A stretch of 62,900 nt of DNA, from positions 1 to 62,900 of the forward strand of contig DASYKO010000271.1 of NCBI GenBank assembly GCA_035995285.1, in the 5' to 3' direction. Shown one piece after another: positions 8,221 through 17,233 of the stretch. This stretch comes from UBA7672 sp035995285 (GTDB lineage Bacteria > Pseudomonadota > Alphaproteobacteria > Caulobacterales > Hyphomonadaceae). Both the position numbers and the translations under genes were made by a program. The notes under the pieces were generated by a model that ran no database searches, was not told the DNA's origin, and saw nothing but the letters and a program-made list of their open reading frames with translations. Numbering within the stretch: the first letter of the stretch is position 1; each line of letters begins with the position of its first letter.

Positions 8221-8675
8221 GCCGCCTCCGCCAGGGGGAGTTCAGGAAGCAGGTTGTCGAGCGAAACGACGCTGATCATGCGGTCATCGATCGCCAGGAT
8301 GCCGCGCAGGAAGGTGCGGACAGTCTCGCAGCCGACGTCCGGCGGCGGCTGGATTTCCGAGTCGCTGGCGTTGAGAATATCCGAAACCGCATCGACCAGG
8401 AGGCCGACAAGGCGTGATCCGATATTGGCCACGATGATCACGTGGCGCGCGGTCGGATCGGCAAGACCGAGGCCGAGGCGGCCGCTGAGATCAACCACCG
8501 GGAGAACGGCGCCGCGAAGGTTGATGACGCCGCGGACATATTCCGGGGATTGCGGCAGGGCGGTCGCCGGCGCCCAGCCGCGGATTTCCCGCACCGACAT
8601 GATGTCGACGCAGAACTCCTGCGCGCCAATGCGGAAGGCGATCAGTTCGCGACGGTGTGCTTCGAGTTCGGACAT
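8217..8675 (-). CDS. cheW: CheW coupling protein
   Basis: A 152-residue SH3-like adaptor that links receptors to CheA. Family hallmarks seen are FRIGAQEFCVDIMSVREIRGW, INLRGAVLPVVDL and the C-terminal region with FLRGILAIDDR. It lies three bases after cheA and overlaps cheR by four bases. Length is normal for CheW. Confidence 0.95.
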   Translation of the reverse strand: MSELEAHRRELIAFRIGAQEFCVDIMSVREIRGWAPATALPQSPEYVRGVINLRGAVLPVVDLSGRLGLGLADPTARHVIIVANIGSRLVGLLVDAVSDILNASDSEIQPPPDVGCETVRTFLRGILAIDDRMISVVSLDNLLPELPLAEAA

Positions 8676-8678
8676 GAT

Positions 8679-10844
8679 TCAGCTCGCTAACTGCAGTTGA
8701 TTCGAGTTCATCAGATGAGCGCCACCGCCCCGGCTCGAGGAGATGACGGCGTCGACGTCGAGGATCAGCGCAACGCGTCCGTCGCCGAGGATCGTGGCGG
8801 CGGCGACGAGATCGACCTTCTGATAGTTGACCTCGAGGCTCTTGATCACGACCTGGCGCTGGCCCTGGATCGAATCGACGAGCAAGGCGGCCTGGGAGCC
8901 CTGCTCTGTTTCGACCAGGAGGCAGACGCCCTCGGCGGGGTTTGTCGCTGGAGAGCGCGCGCCCACCATGCGGCCGATATTGACCAGCGGCACGTGGCTG
9001 TCGCGAATGGCTACGACATGGGAGTTCGGACCGAGCGCGTGGATCTCGTTGCTCTTCGGCCGCAGCGTCTCGACAACTGCGGTCAGCGGAATGATCAGCG
9101 TCTGGTCTCCGGCGCACACGACCATGCCGTCGAGCACCGCCAGCGTCAGAGGAAGGGAAAGCGTGAAGACCGAGCCGCGGCCCGGCTGCGAGGCGATCGA
9201 GATACGCCCGCCGAGACCCTGGATCGAGCGCCTGACGACATCCATGCCGACCCCGCGACCGGAGACGTTCGACACTTCCTTTGCGGTTGAGAAGCCCGGA
9301 AGGAAGATCAGGTTGTCGAGTTCCTCGTCGCTCAGCTGCGCGTCAGGCGCGATAAGCCCTTTGCTCTCGGCGATCTCGCGGACGCGCGGACGATTGATGC
9401 CTGCGCCGTCGTCGGAAACTTCGATCACGATGCGGCCGGAGCGGTGAATGGCGGCGAGCCGCACCGTGCCCTCGGCCGGCTTGCCGGCGGCGGCGCGCTT
9501 CTCCGGGCTTTCCAGGCCGTGATCGATGGCGTTGCGGATCATGTGGGTGATCGGATCCGTGAGCTGCTCGATCACCGTCTTGTCGACCTCGGTGCCCTCG
9601 CCTTCCGTCACAAGCTTGACGTGCTTTCCGGTCATCGCCGCGACTTCGCGGACGAGACGCGGCATGCGCTGGAACACCGATTTCACGGGTTGTGCGCGGA
9701 TCGCCATGACGCTGTCCTGAATCTCGCGCGTGAGCTGTTCGAGTTCGTCCAGTCCAGCGCCGACATTGGATGACCGCGCAAATCCGCCTTCGGCGGCGCG
9801 CTGCGACAGCATGGCCTGGTTGATAACCAGCTCGCCGACGAGGTTGATCAGGCGGTCGATACGCTCAAGGTCCACACGGATTGTCGGGCTGGCGCCTGCG
9901 GCAGCGGCCTTGCCCTGTTCCTGCCCGGCGGCAGAAACCGGTGCGGTCGACGCAGGCGCTGCGGCTGGCGCGGCCTGAAGCGGAGCCGCGCGCAGCGGCA
10001 CTACTTCGGCAGTCAATGGGCCGTTCACCGGGGCAGTCACCGGCAATAGCGCCTGAGCGGCGATCGGCGAAACTTTCAGCTCGCAGTCGCCATCGACGAA
10101 CTCGAAGACTTCACGCACGGCAGATTCAGCGCAGTCCGCTTCGACCTGGATCTCCCACGAGAGATAGGATTTTTCCGGCTCAAGTGCGTCCAGGCCGGGA
10201 AGATTGGTCGCGTCGAGCGCGGGTTTGCAGTGGCCGAGCTGAGCCAGTTCACGCAACAGCACAACCGCGTCGTTGCCTTTTGCATAGAGCGGAGCGGACG
10301 GCTTGAACGTCACCGTCCAGCCGGACGCGCTGGCAACGGTCGCTACCGGAGCGGCCGGCGCATCAAAGTCGACGAGCGCGATCGCGCGCGGCACAAAGCC
10401 CATTTCATCGGGGACCGGCGCGAACGGCTCGGGTTCAGCCGCCACAGGTTGAGGCGCCGGCTGGTTGGAACAGGCTCGGAGCTCCGTCTTGAGCTGTTCG
10501 CTGCGGACGAGATCGCTGACGCCGCCCTCTTTCGCCGCGGTCACAAGATCGGAGAGAAGGTCCGCCGAACGCAGCAGCACGGCCATAAGCGGTTCGGTGA
10601 CCGCAAGCTTCCCGGAACGCAGACCGTCCAGCGTCGTCTCGAACACGTGGGCAAAGCCGACCAGATCCTCAAGGCCGAACGCGCCTGCCCCGCCCTTCAC
10701 CGAGTGAACGGCGCGGAAGACGGCGTTCACCGTCTCCGGGTCGCTGTCGCCCGACTGCATGGCCATGAGCCCGGTTTCCAGGTCGGCCAGAAGTTCGGCG
10801 CATTCCTGGAAGAAGGTTTGGCGGATCTGCTCAAGCGCATCCAT
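8679..10844 (-). CDS. cheA: CheA chemotaxis histidine kinase
   Basis: A 721-residue kinase with the complete domain order. The Hpt domain has the phospho-accepting His47 in AVHSVKGGAG, followed by a variable Pro/Ala-rich linker that probably holds the response-regulator-binding domain. Next comes a dimerisation segment (RIDRLINLVGELVINQAML), the HATPase domain with MIRNAIDHGLESPEKR and DDGAGI, then GRGVGMDVV, and a C-terminal CheW-like domain. It receives input from the MCPs through CheW and phosphorylates the CheY proteins and CheB. It starts ten bases after the cheY stop. Confidence 0.96.
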   Translation of the reverse strand: MDALEQIRQTFFQECAELLADLETGLMAMQSGDSDPETVNAVFRAVHSVKGGAGAFGLEDLVGFAHVFETTLDGLRSGKLAVTEPLMAVLLRSADLLSDLVTAAKEGGVSDLVRSEQLKTELRACSNQPAPQPVAAEPEPFAPVPDEMGFVPRAIALVDFDAPAAPVATVASASGWTVTFKPSAPLYAKGNDAVVLLRELAQLGHCKPALDATNLPGLDALEPEKSYLSWEIQVEADCAESAVREVFEFVDGDCELKVSPIAAQALLPVTAPVNGPLTAEVVPLRAAPLQAAPAAAPASTAPVSAAGQEQGKAAAAGASPTIRVDLERIDRLINLVGELVINQAMLSQRAAEGGFARSSNVGAGLDELEQLTREIQDSVMAIRAQPVKSVFQRMPRLVREVAAMTGKHVKLVTEGEGTEVDKTVIEQLTDPITHMIRNAIDHGLESPEKRAAAGKPAEGTVRLAAIHRSGRIVIEVSDDGAGINRPRVREIAESKGLIAPDAQLSDEELDNLIFLPGFSTAKEVSNVSGRGVGMDVVRRSIQGLGGRISIASQPGRGSVFTLSLPLTLAVLDGMVVCAGDQTLIIPLTAVVETLRPKSNEIHALGPNSHVVAIRDSHVPLVNIGRMVGARSPATNPAEGVCLLVETEQGSQAALLVDSIQGQRQVVIKSLEVNYQKVDLVAAATILGDGRVALILDVDAVISSSRGGGAHLMNSNQLQLAS

Positions 10845-10854
10845 CGGATGATCC

Positions 10855-11220
10855 TCAGGCTGCGACGCGGCGGACGGCGTCCACGAGCTTCGTGGGATGG
10901 AAGGGTTTGACGATCCATCCGGTAGCGCCGGCCTGGCGCGCGCGTTCCTTCTTCGCGGTGTCGCTTTCCGTGGTCAGCACCAGGATCGGCACGCCGCGCC
11001 AGCGGTCGTCACGGCGCACCCGCTCGATGAACGTGAACCCGTCCATGCGCGGCATGTTGATGTCCGTGACGATCACTCGGGGCGAGGCGGCGTCGAGAAC
11101 GTCGAGGCCTTCCTGCCCGTCGACGGCCTGGACGACCTTGAAGCCGGCGTCGCAGAGCGTCTGCTTGAGAAGGTCCCGGATCGTCCGGGAGTCGTCGATG
11201 GTGAGGACGGTAATGCTCAT
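10855..11220 (-). CDS. cheY: CheY-type response regulator (first in operon)
   Basis: A 121-residue single receiver domain: acidic pair Asp9-Asp10, phospho-acceptor Asp53 in VTDINMPRMDG, threonine in VLTTES, lysine in IVKPFHP. It is the most CheY-like of the three receivers of the operon and lies between the STAS gene and cheA. It is a likely direct substrate of CheA. Confidence 0.94.
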   Translation of the reverse strand: MSITVLTIDDSRTIRDLLKQTLCDAGFKVVQAVDGQEGLDVLDAASPRVIVTDINMPRMDGFTFIERVRRDDRWRGVPILVLTTESDTAKKERARQAGATGWIVKPFHPTKLVDAVRRVAA

Positions 11221-11222
11221 TG

Positions 11223-11486
11223 TCAGCTATCCGAAAGGGCGGCGCCAGAAAGGCGAAGGGCTTCGGTCATGGCCGGAGAGCGGCGGACGGTGCGGCAAAT
11301 ATGCCCGTCCTGGCGCCAGGTAAGTTCGGCCGACAGAAGCAGCTGGATTCCAAGACCTCCGATGCGCTCCACGGCGCCGGCGTCGATCTCGATGTCCTGG
11401 CCGCGAAGGGCCAGGAGATTGTCTCTCAAGGGAGTGACGGCAACGAGATCGATGACGGTCGGGAGGCTGAAGGATCTTGCCGTCAT
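11223..11486 (-). CDS. STAS-domain protein of the chemotaxis operon (CheX position)
   Basis: An 87-residue STAS domain, as in anti-sigma-factor antagonists. The signature loop reads AVERIGGLGIQLLL; where SpoIIAA-type proteins have the phosphorylated serine (DSSGLG), this protein has Gly, so serine phosphorylation at that site is unlikely. It follows the MCP stop directly and precedes cheY by two bases, the position called cheX in Caulobacter. The probable role is a protein-interaction module in the receptor complex. Confidence 0.8.
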   Translation of the reverse strand: MTARSFSLPTVIDLVAVTPLRDNLLALRGQDIEIDAGAVERIGGLGIQLLLSAELTWRQDGHICRTVRRSPAMTEALRLSGAALSDS

Positions 11487-13358
11487 CTAGAACTCCTCCC
11501 AGGAGGCGTCGGTCGGAGTGGGCTGGGGTTTGCGCTGCGATGTCGTGCGGAGCTGAGCCACCGGCTGCCGCGCTTTCGTCGGCGCCGCGATCGCGGCCTG
11601 CTTGTGCGGCTGGGCGATCAGGGCCGTCGATGTGACCTTGAAGTTGCTGACCAGACGGTTCAGCTCGGCCGATTCCTGCGCCAGTGAGTGGCTGGCCGCC
11701 GTGGATTGTTCGACCATTGCCGCGTTCTGCTGGGTGACCTGGTCCATCTGGTTGACGGCGGTGTTCACCTGGCTGAGGCCGGTCGACTGTTCCTGGGCGG
11801 AAGCAGCGATCTCCGAGACGAGGCTCGAGATCTCGCTGACCTGCATGGCAATCCGCTGCAGGGCCTGGCCAGTCTGATCGACCAGCGTCACGCCGCTGTC
11901 GACCTGACTGGACGAGGCGGTGATGAGGCTCTTGATCTCCTTGGCCGCTTCGGCCGAGCGCTGGGCAAGCGCACGGACTTCCGAGGCGACGACCGCAAAG
12001 CCCCTGCCCGCTTCACCAGCGCGCGCAGCTTCGACACCGGCGTTGAGCGCCAAGAGGTTGGTCTGGAAGGCGATCTCGTCGATCACGCCGATGATCTGGC
12101 TGATCTGCTGCGAGGACTTCTCGATCTGGTTCATGGCCTGAACTGCGGAGCGAACCACTTCGCTGCTCTTTTCAGCGTCGGACCTAGCGGTGACGACAAC
12201 GCTGTTGGCTTGGCCGGCGCCCTGTGCGGTCTTCTTGACCGTGGCCGTGATCTCATCAAGCGCGGCTGCAGTCTCCTCGAGCGTGGCCGCCTGCTGTTCC
12301 GTCCGGCGCGATAGGTCGTCGGCGGCATGGCTGATCTCGCTCGCGCCGGTCTGAATCCCGCCGGCGTTGGCCGCGATGATCGTCATCGCTTCGTCGAGCT
12401 GGGCGATGGCCTTGTTGAAATCGTCCTTGAGCTGGCGCGTCTTGGCAGAGAAATCAGCGTCGATGCGATGCGTGAGGTTGCCGCCGGCAAGAGCGGAGAG
12501 ACCGCTGGCAAGCGCCGTGATCGCCGTGTTGTCTTCCTGTGCTTCCTTGGCCTTGGCGGCTTCCAGTGCGACCTTTTCAACCGCATTGCGCTTGAAGGTC
12601 ATGACCGCGTCAGCCATCCCGCCGAGTTCGTCCTTGCGGCCGACACAGGGGACATCCACCTCGTTATTGCCGCCCGCCAGCTTGCGCATGGTGTCCGAAA
12701 GCTGCGTGATGGGCTTGGAGGTATTGCGCGACAGCCACCAGCCGAACAGCACAGCCAGCACTGCACACACGGCGACGCCGATTGCGACAGCGGTCATCGC
12801 GGTTGCGCTTGCCGCTTCCTGTTCCTTCATGCGGACGTCAAGGCGCCCTTCCTGATCCTTGCGGATGGAGTCGAGCGCTTCATCGACGCTGCCCATCCAC
12901 TTGGACGCAACGCCCGACTTCACGATATCGACAGCAAGGTTCACCGTGGCGGGATCGCCCGCCAGCTTGGTTTCTTCCGCCACGATTTCGCGGCCATAGT
13001 TGGTAACCGCTTCCTCGAGTGCGCTGATCGCTTCGTGTGAGCCTTGAACGTCAGAGAGGCCCTCGCGCAGATCCTTGATGTTGGTGGCGAAGTCGTCCTG
13101 GTGGCCTTTGATCTTCTCCAGGTATTTCGGGTTCTGGTAGACGATGTAGGCGCGTGTGTTGCTCTCCTGCTGGTCGATCGCTTCTTCGACCGCATCGAGC
13201 TTGTCGAGCATCGTCTGGCCCTTGATGACCGCGTCGGAGGTCACCTCCATTTCGGAGAGCTGGAGATAGACCACGCCTCCGAGGGCTGCGATCGTGACGA
13301 CAACGGCGCCGAACGCCGCCGTCAGCTTGGTGGAAATCTTCCAGTCGTTGATGAACAT
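11487..13358 (-). CDS. Methyl-accepting chemotaxis protein with C-terminal WEEF docking tail
   Basis: A 623-residue transmembrane receptor. TM1 spans about 10-32, a periplasmic four-helix-type sensor follows to about 185, and TM2 is about 190-212. A HAMP domain comes next, then a cytoplasmic coiled coil with the hairpin tip EIAFQTNLLALNAGVEAARA. The protein ends in SWEEF, resembling the NWETF pentapeptide that tethers CheR and CheB. The start at 13358 is chosen because the TM1 region begins there, 20 bases after the porin-like gene; the 51 upstream in-frame residues are Arg-rich and unlike a receptor. The ligand is unknown. Confidence 0.92.
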   Translation of the reverse strand: MFINDWKISTKLTAAFGAVVVTIAALGGVVYLQLSEMEVTSDAVIKGQTMLDKLDAVEEAIDQQESNTRAYIVYQNPKYLEKIKGHQDDFATNIKDLREGLSDVQGSHEAISALEEAVTNYGREIVAEETKLAGDPATVNLAVDIVKSGVASKWMGSVDEALDSIRKDQEGRLDVRMKEQEAASATAMTAVAIGVAVCAVLAVLFGWWLSRNTSKPITQLSDTMRKLAGGNNEVDVPCVGRKDELGGMADAVMTFKRNAVEKVALEAAKAKEAQEDNTAITALASGLSALAGGNLTHRIDADFSAKTRQLKDDFNKAIAQLDEAMTIIAANAGGIQTGASEISHAADDLSRRTEQQAATLEETAAALDEITATVKKTAQGAGQANSVVVTARSDAEKSSEVVRSAVQAMNQIEKSSQQISQIIGVIDEIAFQTNLLALNAGVEAARAGEAGRGFAVVASEVRALAQRSAEAAKEIKSLITASSSQVDSGVTLVDQTGQALQRIAMQVSEISSLVSEIAASAQEQSTGLSQVNTAVNQMDQVTQQNAAMVEQSTAASHSLAQESAELNRLVSNFKVTSTALIAQPHKQAAIAAPTKARQPVAQLRTTSQRKPQPTPTDASWEEF

Positions 13359-13378
13359 GTCCGTCTCCGGTTCAGGTC

Positions 13379-14065
13379 TCAGAAATTGATGGAAAGGGCG
13401 CCGACGACGCGGCCGGCATAGGGATCGCCGCTGGCATCGCTGTCGTTGTCGTACCAGCGCAGGTCGGCGCAGAAATTGGCGTTGAACTTGTGCTTGAGGC
13501 CGATATTCCACGCCGTGTAATCGATCCCGCCCTCAGCGGTGCGGCTGGCGAGGGCCAAGCTGACCTTGTCGGAGGGAGTGGCCGCCCAGGCGCTCTGCGC
13601 CTCGATCCACCAGCTTTCGCGGGCGGCGCCGTAGCCATCGGGCGAGAAATTGAAGCGAAGCCGGCCGCTGAAATCGTTCAGAGCCTTGGCGATGTCGACC
13701 TGGTATTCGCCGAAATGGGCATCGACGCCGTCGCGCGTGCCCGGCAGCTGCCGGTCGAGATAACCTAGATCGAAATCGAAGCCTGCGAGCTTTGTCCTGT
13801 AGCCGGCGGTCGCAATGATCTCGGCGTCGCCGCCCTGGGCGGTGTTCGCGGTGGAGCCGAAAAGGGAGAGATAGGCGCCGGAATGCGTCACGCCGAGCGT
13901 GCCGAACAGAGCAAGGGCGCCGTCGCTCTTGCTCAATCCCTTGCCGATGTATTCGCTTGCGACCCCGGCCTCGAAGGCGACGGGGCCGCCTGCGTTGGCG
14001 GCAGGTGCAGCAAGCAAAGCAAGGGTGATCGTCGCGGTGAGCCCGCGCCGGTGTACGCCAGTCAT
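13379..14065 (-). CDS. TorF-family putative outer-membrane porin
   Basis: A 228-residue exported protein. The signal peptide ends in PAANA at about residue 25, followed by alternating beta strands and a terminal phenylalanine (SINF), as in outer-membrane barrels. The opening GGPVAFEAGVASEYIGKGLSK and the whole length match the TIGR02001/TorF-type family of small putative porins. It is placed between two MCP genes on the same strand, 20 bases before the next one, so co-expression with the receptors is likely. Confidence 0.8.
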   Translation of the reverse strand: MTGVHRRGLTATITLALLAAPAANAGGPVAFEAGVASEYIGKGLSKSDGALALFGTLGVTHSGAYLSLFGSTANTAQGGDAEIIATAGYRTKLAGFDFDLGYLDRQLPGTRDGVDAHFGEYQVDIAKALNDFSGRLRFNFSPDGYGAARESWWIEAQSAWAATPSDKVSLALASRTAEGGIDYTAWNIGLKHKFNANFCADLRWYDNDSDASGDPYAGRVVGALSINF

Positions 14066-14215
14066 CTGCGTTCCGCCCGTCCGTCAATTTTCGGGAGACT
14101 CTGCGCCCCCGCGCACAACCGTTTTCGCCTCAATTGTTAAATTTTGAGTTTCCGAACTTAAACTCCTGCCCGGCACAGATTGTCGCAGTTTTCCTAACGC
14201 CGAGTGCGTTTCTGT

Positions 14216-16003
14216 TTACGATCTCGCCGCAGCGAAGGCTTCGATGCGCCGTTGCTGGGCGTGCACGGCCGTGTTCGGACCCTGCGAGCCGATCTTGAAT
14301 TTGGCGATGATCGCGGCAAGGTCGTCGGCTTCGCTGGCGAGCGAATGGCTTGCAGCGGTGGACTGTTCGACCATGGCCGCGTTCTGCTGGGTGACCTGGT
14401 CCATCTGGTTGATTGCGGTGTTCACCTCGGCGAGACCCGTCGATTGCTCTCCGGCAGAGGCCGAGATCTCCGAGACCAGCCTCGACATGTCGCCGACCTT
14501 GGCGGCGATCTGCTGCAGCGCCTCCCCTGCGCGGCTGACGAGCTGGACGCCGTCCTCGACCTGGCTGGAGGAGGCAGTGATGAGGCTCTTGATCTCCTTG
14601 GCCGCTCCGGCCGAGCGCTGGGCAAGCGCACGAACTTCCGAGGCGACAACCGCAAAGCCCCTGCCCGCGTCGCCGGCGCGCGCAGCTTCGACACCGGCGT
14701 TGAGCGCGAGAAGGTTGGTCTGGAAGGCGATCTCGTCGATCACGCCGATGATCTGGCTGATCTGCTGAGAAGATTTCTCGATCTGATTCATGGCCGCGAC
14801 AGCGCTGTGGACCACCTGCCCGGAGCGCTCTGCCTCGCTGCGCGCGGCGGCAACCACGGCGTTTGCCTGCCGGGTGCCATCGGCGGTCTTCTTCACCGTC
14901 GCGGTGATTTCATCGAGCGCCGCCGCAGTTTCCTCGAGCGAGGCCGCCTGCTGTTCCGTCCGCCGCGACAGATCATCGGCCGCGTGGCTGATTTCAGTTG
15001 CTGACGATTTCAACGACACGGAATTCCCGGCAATCGTCCGCATCGTCTGGCTGATCTTGTCCATCGCGGTGTTGAAATCCGCCCGCAGCTTTGCATAGGC
15101 AGCCGGAATATCCTGGCCGAGGCGGTAGGTCAGATCCCCCTGCGCCAGCCTGGACAGGCCCTCGCCAAAGCTGTCGTTGACCAGGGTCTCGTTGCTGAGC
15201 TGGGCCGCCTTTTGCTGTTCGCGATGGTCGATCGCGGCCTGCTTGAACGAGTTGAGGGCCTTGCCCATCGAGCCGATTTCGTCGGCACGCTGCTGGTAAG
15301 GCGCCTCGATGGATTCATCGCCGCTAGCGAGCCCCATCATCGCGCGCGTGACATTCTTTATCGGCGAGACGATCAGCTTGTGGATGCCGAAGACCAGAAG
15401 GAGGACGATTGCGATCCCCGCGGATCCCGCAGCAATCGTGAGGAGCTGGGCCAGGCTCGCGCTGGCGTCAGCTTGGGCGACATGAGTTTCGGCATCCGCC
15501 GAGATAACGTCGGAGACCCCCTCCATCGCGCCTTCGAGGGTCTCGAACTCCTTCATGAAGGCGGGCAGAGCGCTGAGCGCCTTTGCCGGCTCCGTCTGCG
15601 CCAGCGAGACGAGGCTCTCGGCGCTGCTGACATAGGTTCCAAGCGGCTGTTCGACTTGTCCGAGAGCCTCGCGCACGGCCGGACCGGCGTCGATTCCTCT
15701 CTCCTTCCCGATGCTTTCGCGGAACAGGTCGGCATGTTCCTTGAGGTCGGCCTTTATTCCATCGATGCTGATGCCGCTTTCAGGCGCGCGCGCCGCGATG
15801 GCCGCCAGGACATCGGCGCGCAATGCGTCGTGCATCATGTCGGCCGTCATGTGCAACCGCATCATCTCGCCGCTCTTTTCACTCCGCGCCAGCGCGCCCG
15901 ACATCGTGGATGCGGCCCACACGCCGACACCGCCGCACAACACGACTGCGGTCATCATCCCGCAGGCGCCGAGAAGGGCCTTGCGCCCGATCGTTCCAAA
16001 CAT
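14216..16003 (-). CDS. Methyl-accepting chemotaxis protein
   Basis: A 595-residue transmembrane receptor. TM1 is about 9-31, then a periplasmic helical sensor, TM2 about 180-200 (ending FGIHKLIV), HAMP, and a signalling domain nearly identical over its tip to the other MCP of this cluster (EIAFQTNLLALNAGVEAARA), suggesting recent duplication of the cytoplasmic half. The tail ends IEAFAAARS and lacks the WEEF docking peptide. It begins 18 bases after the OprB-type porin stop. The ligand is unknown. Confidence 0.92.
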   Translation of the reverse strand: MFGTIGRKALLGACGMMTAVVLCGGVGVWAASTMSGALARSEKSGEMMRLHMTADMMHDALRADVLAAIAARAPESGISIDGIKADLKEHADLFRESIGKERGIDAGPAVREALGQVEQPLGTYVSSAESLVSLAQTEPAKALSALPAFMKEFETLEGAMEGVSDVISADAETHVAQADASASLAQLLTIAAGSAGIAIVLLLVFGIHKLIVSPIKNVTRAMMGLASGDESIEAPYQQRADEIGSMGKALNSFKQAAIDHREQQKAAQLSNETLVNDSFGEGLSRLAQGDLTYRLGQDIPAAYAKLRADFNTAMDKISQTMRTIAGNSVSLKSSATEISHAADDLSRRTEQQAASLEETAAALDEITATVKKTADGTRQANAVVAAARSEAERSGQVVHSAVAAMNQIEKSSQQISQIIGVIDEIAFQTNLLALNAGVEAARAGDAGRGFAVVASEVRALAQRSAGAAKEIKSLITASSSQVEDGVQLVSRAGEALQQIAAKVGDMSRLVSEISASAGEQSTGLAEVNTAINQMDQVTQQNAAMVEQSTAASHSLASEADDLAAIIAKFKIGSQGPNTAVHAQQRRIEAFAAARS

Positions 16004-16021
16004 TCCAGTACTCCGGTTGTG

Positions 16022-17233
16022 CTAGTATTCGATTGTGGCGCGAAGCGTTGCGACGACCACTGCGTCGCGAGCACTATCCGCCCCGGGATTGCCAATGAAT
16101 TGAAGATCGGGCTGCAGCGTGATGTGCTCGCTGAGCTTGTCTGCGTAGGTGATCTCGATGGCCGACTCGCCCGACGAAGGCGCCATGCCGGCGTCCCGCG
16201 CATTGGCCCGCTCGCGGGCGTTGATCAGCCCCTGATTGAGGCCGACCGAGAACGCTGAATCCGGACGGGATGTGAACACGGGGCTGGCCAGTATGCCCGC
16301 CTGCCAGCCGCCGAGGTATGACGTCGTCCGCCCATCCGCCGCCCCTGCCCGCACGAAGCCGGAAAGACCGGTGTCGCCCCACGAGCCAAGCGGCCCTTCC
16401 AGGGTGGCATAGACGCCCAGCGCGGCGCGCTTGACCGGATCTCCGGCGCCGTCGACGTCGCGGATGTCGTCCTGCTTTTCGGTATAGGTCCATGCGCCCA
16501 GGCGCAGCGTCGCATCGCCCGAGCCCACCCACTCGCCAACCAGCAAGGCGCCGTTGTCGAAACTGAGATCAACGCCGCCCGGATCTCCCAGCACGCCCGC
16601 GCTGGCATTGAGGACGGCGCCCTGGATGTATTGATCTTTGGTCAAGGACCAGCGCGCCCGGAACGCTAGGGCGGTCGAAGGGAAAATCGAGGGTCCGTTC
16701 GGACCGGTCGCAGCAAGCTCCGATCCGATCCCGAAAGCGGGCGCAAGCAGAAGCCCAGCCGCCTCCGTCTGATAGAATTCGCTGTTGAGGTCATAAAGAC
16801 CAACGAGAAAGCTGCCGCGGTCATCGGCGACGGACTGTTCCAGCCAAAGCTGGTAGAGCTTGGCCCGGTGACGGCCCACTTCGATGTTGTCGATGCCTTG
16901 CAGGGTCTGCGCGATGTCGTTGGGCGTGCCGCCCGTATTCGACAGGAGGTGGCCGTAGATCCTTGCGCCTTTCCAGCCCAGATCCTCAAGCGAGGCCTCG
17001 CCGGTCAGTTCGAGATTGTCGAGCAAGCGACCGGCCTTCGCCGTTCCACCGACAAGCACACCCGCGAGGTCAGCCTTGTAGACGAGGCCCCACGAGACGG
17101 CGCTTTCCTTGGTCCCCTCTTCGCCGGGCGAAGATGACGCCGGCGCCTGAGCGTATACGCCGCCCTGCCCTGCAAGCAATAATCCAATGCCGAGTGCAAT
17201 TGGAACGAGCGATGAAACAAGCCGAACGCGCAT
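16022..17233 (-). CDS. OprB-type carbohydrate-selective porin
   Basis: A 403-residue outer-membrane protein. A signal peptide (LLLAGQGGVYAQ) is followed by a barrel with family hallmarks: the KADLAGVLVGG start, LWLEQSV, FLVGLYDLNSEFYQTEAAG, and a C-terminal YADKLSEHITLQPDLQFIGNPG leading into a terminal aromatic EY. OprB porins admit sugars through the outer membrane. The start at 17233 places the signal peptide at the N-terminus. The mcp gene follows after 18 bases, so sugar entry and sensing may be co-transcribed. Confidence 0.85.
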   Translation of the reverse strand: MRVRLVSSLVPIALGIGLLLAGQGGVYAQAPASSSPGEEGTKESAVSWGLVYKADLAGVLVGGTAKAGRLLDNLELTGEASLEDLGWKGARIYGHLLSNTGGTPNDIAQTLQGIDNIEVGRHRAKLYQLWLEQSVADDRGSFLVGLYDLNSEFYQTEAAGLLLAPAFGIGSELAATGPNGPSIFPSTALAFRARWSLTKDQYIQGAVLNASAGVLGDPGGVDLSFDNGALLVGEWVGSGDATLRLGAWTYTEKQDDIRDVDGAGDPVKRAALGVYATLEGPLGSWGDTGLSGFVRAGAADGRTTSYLGGWQAGILASPVFTSRPDSAFSVGLNQGLINARERANARDAGMAPSSGESAIEITYADKLSEHITLQPDLQFIGNPGADSARDAVVVATLRATIEY

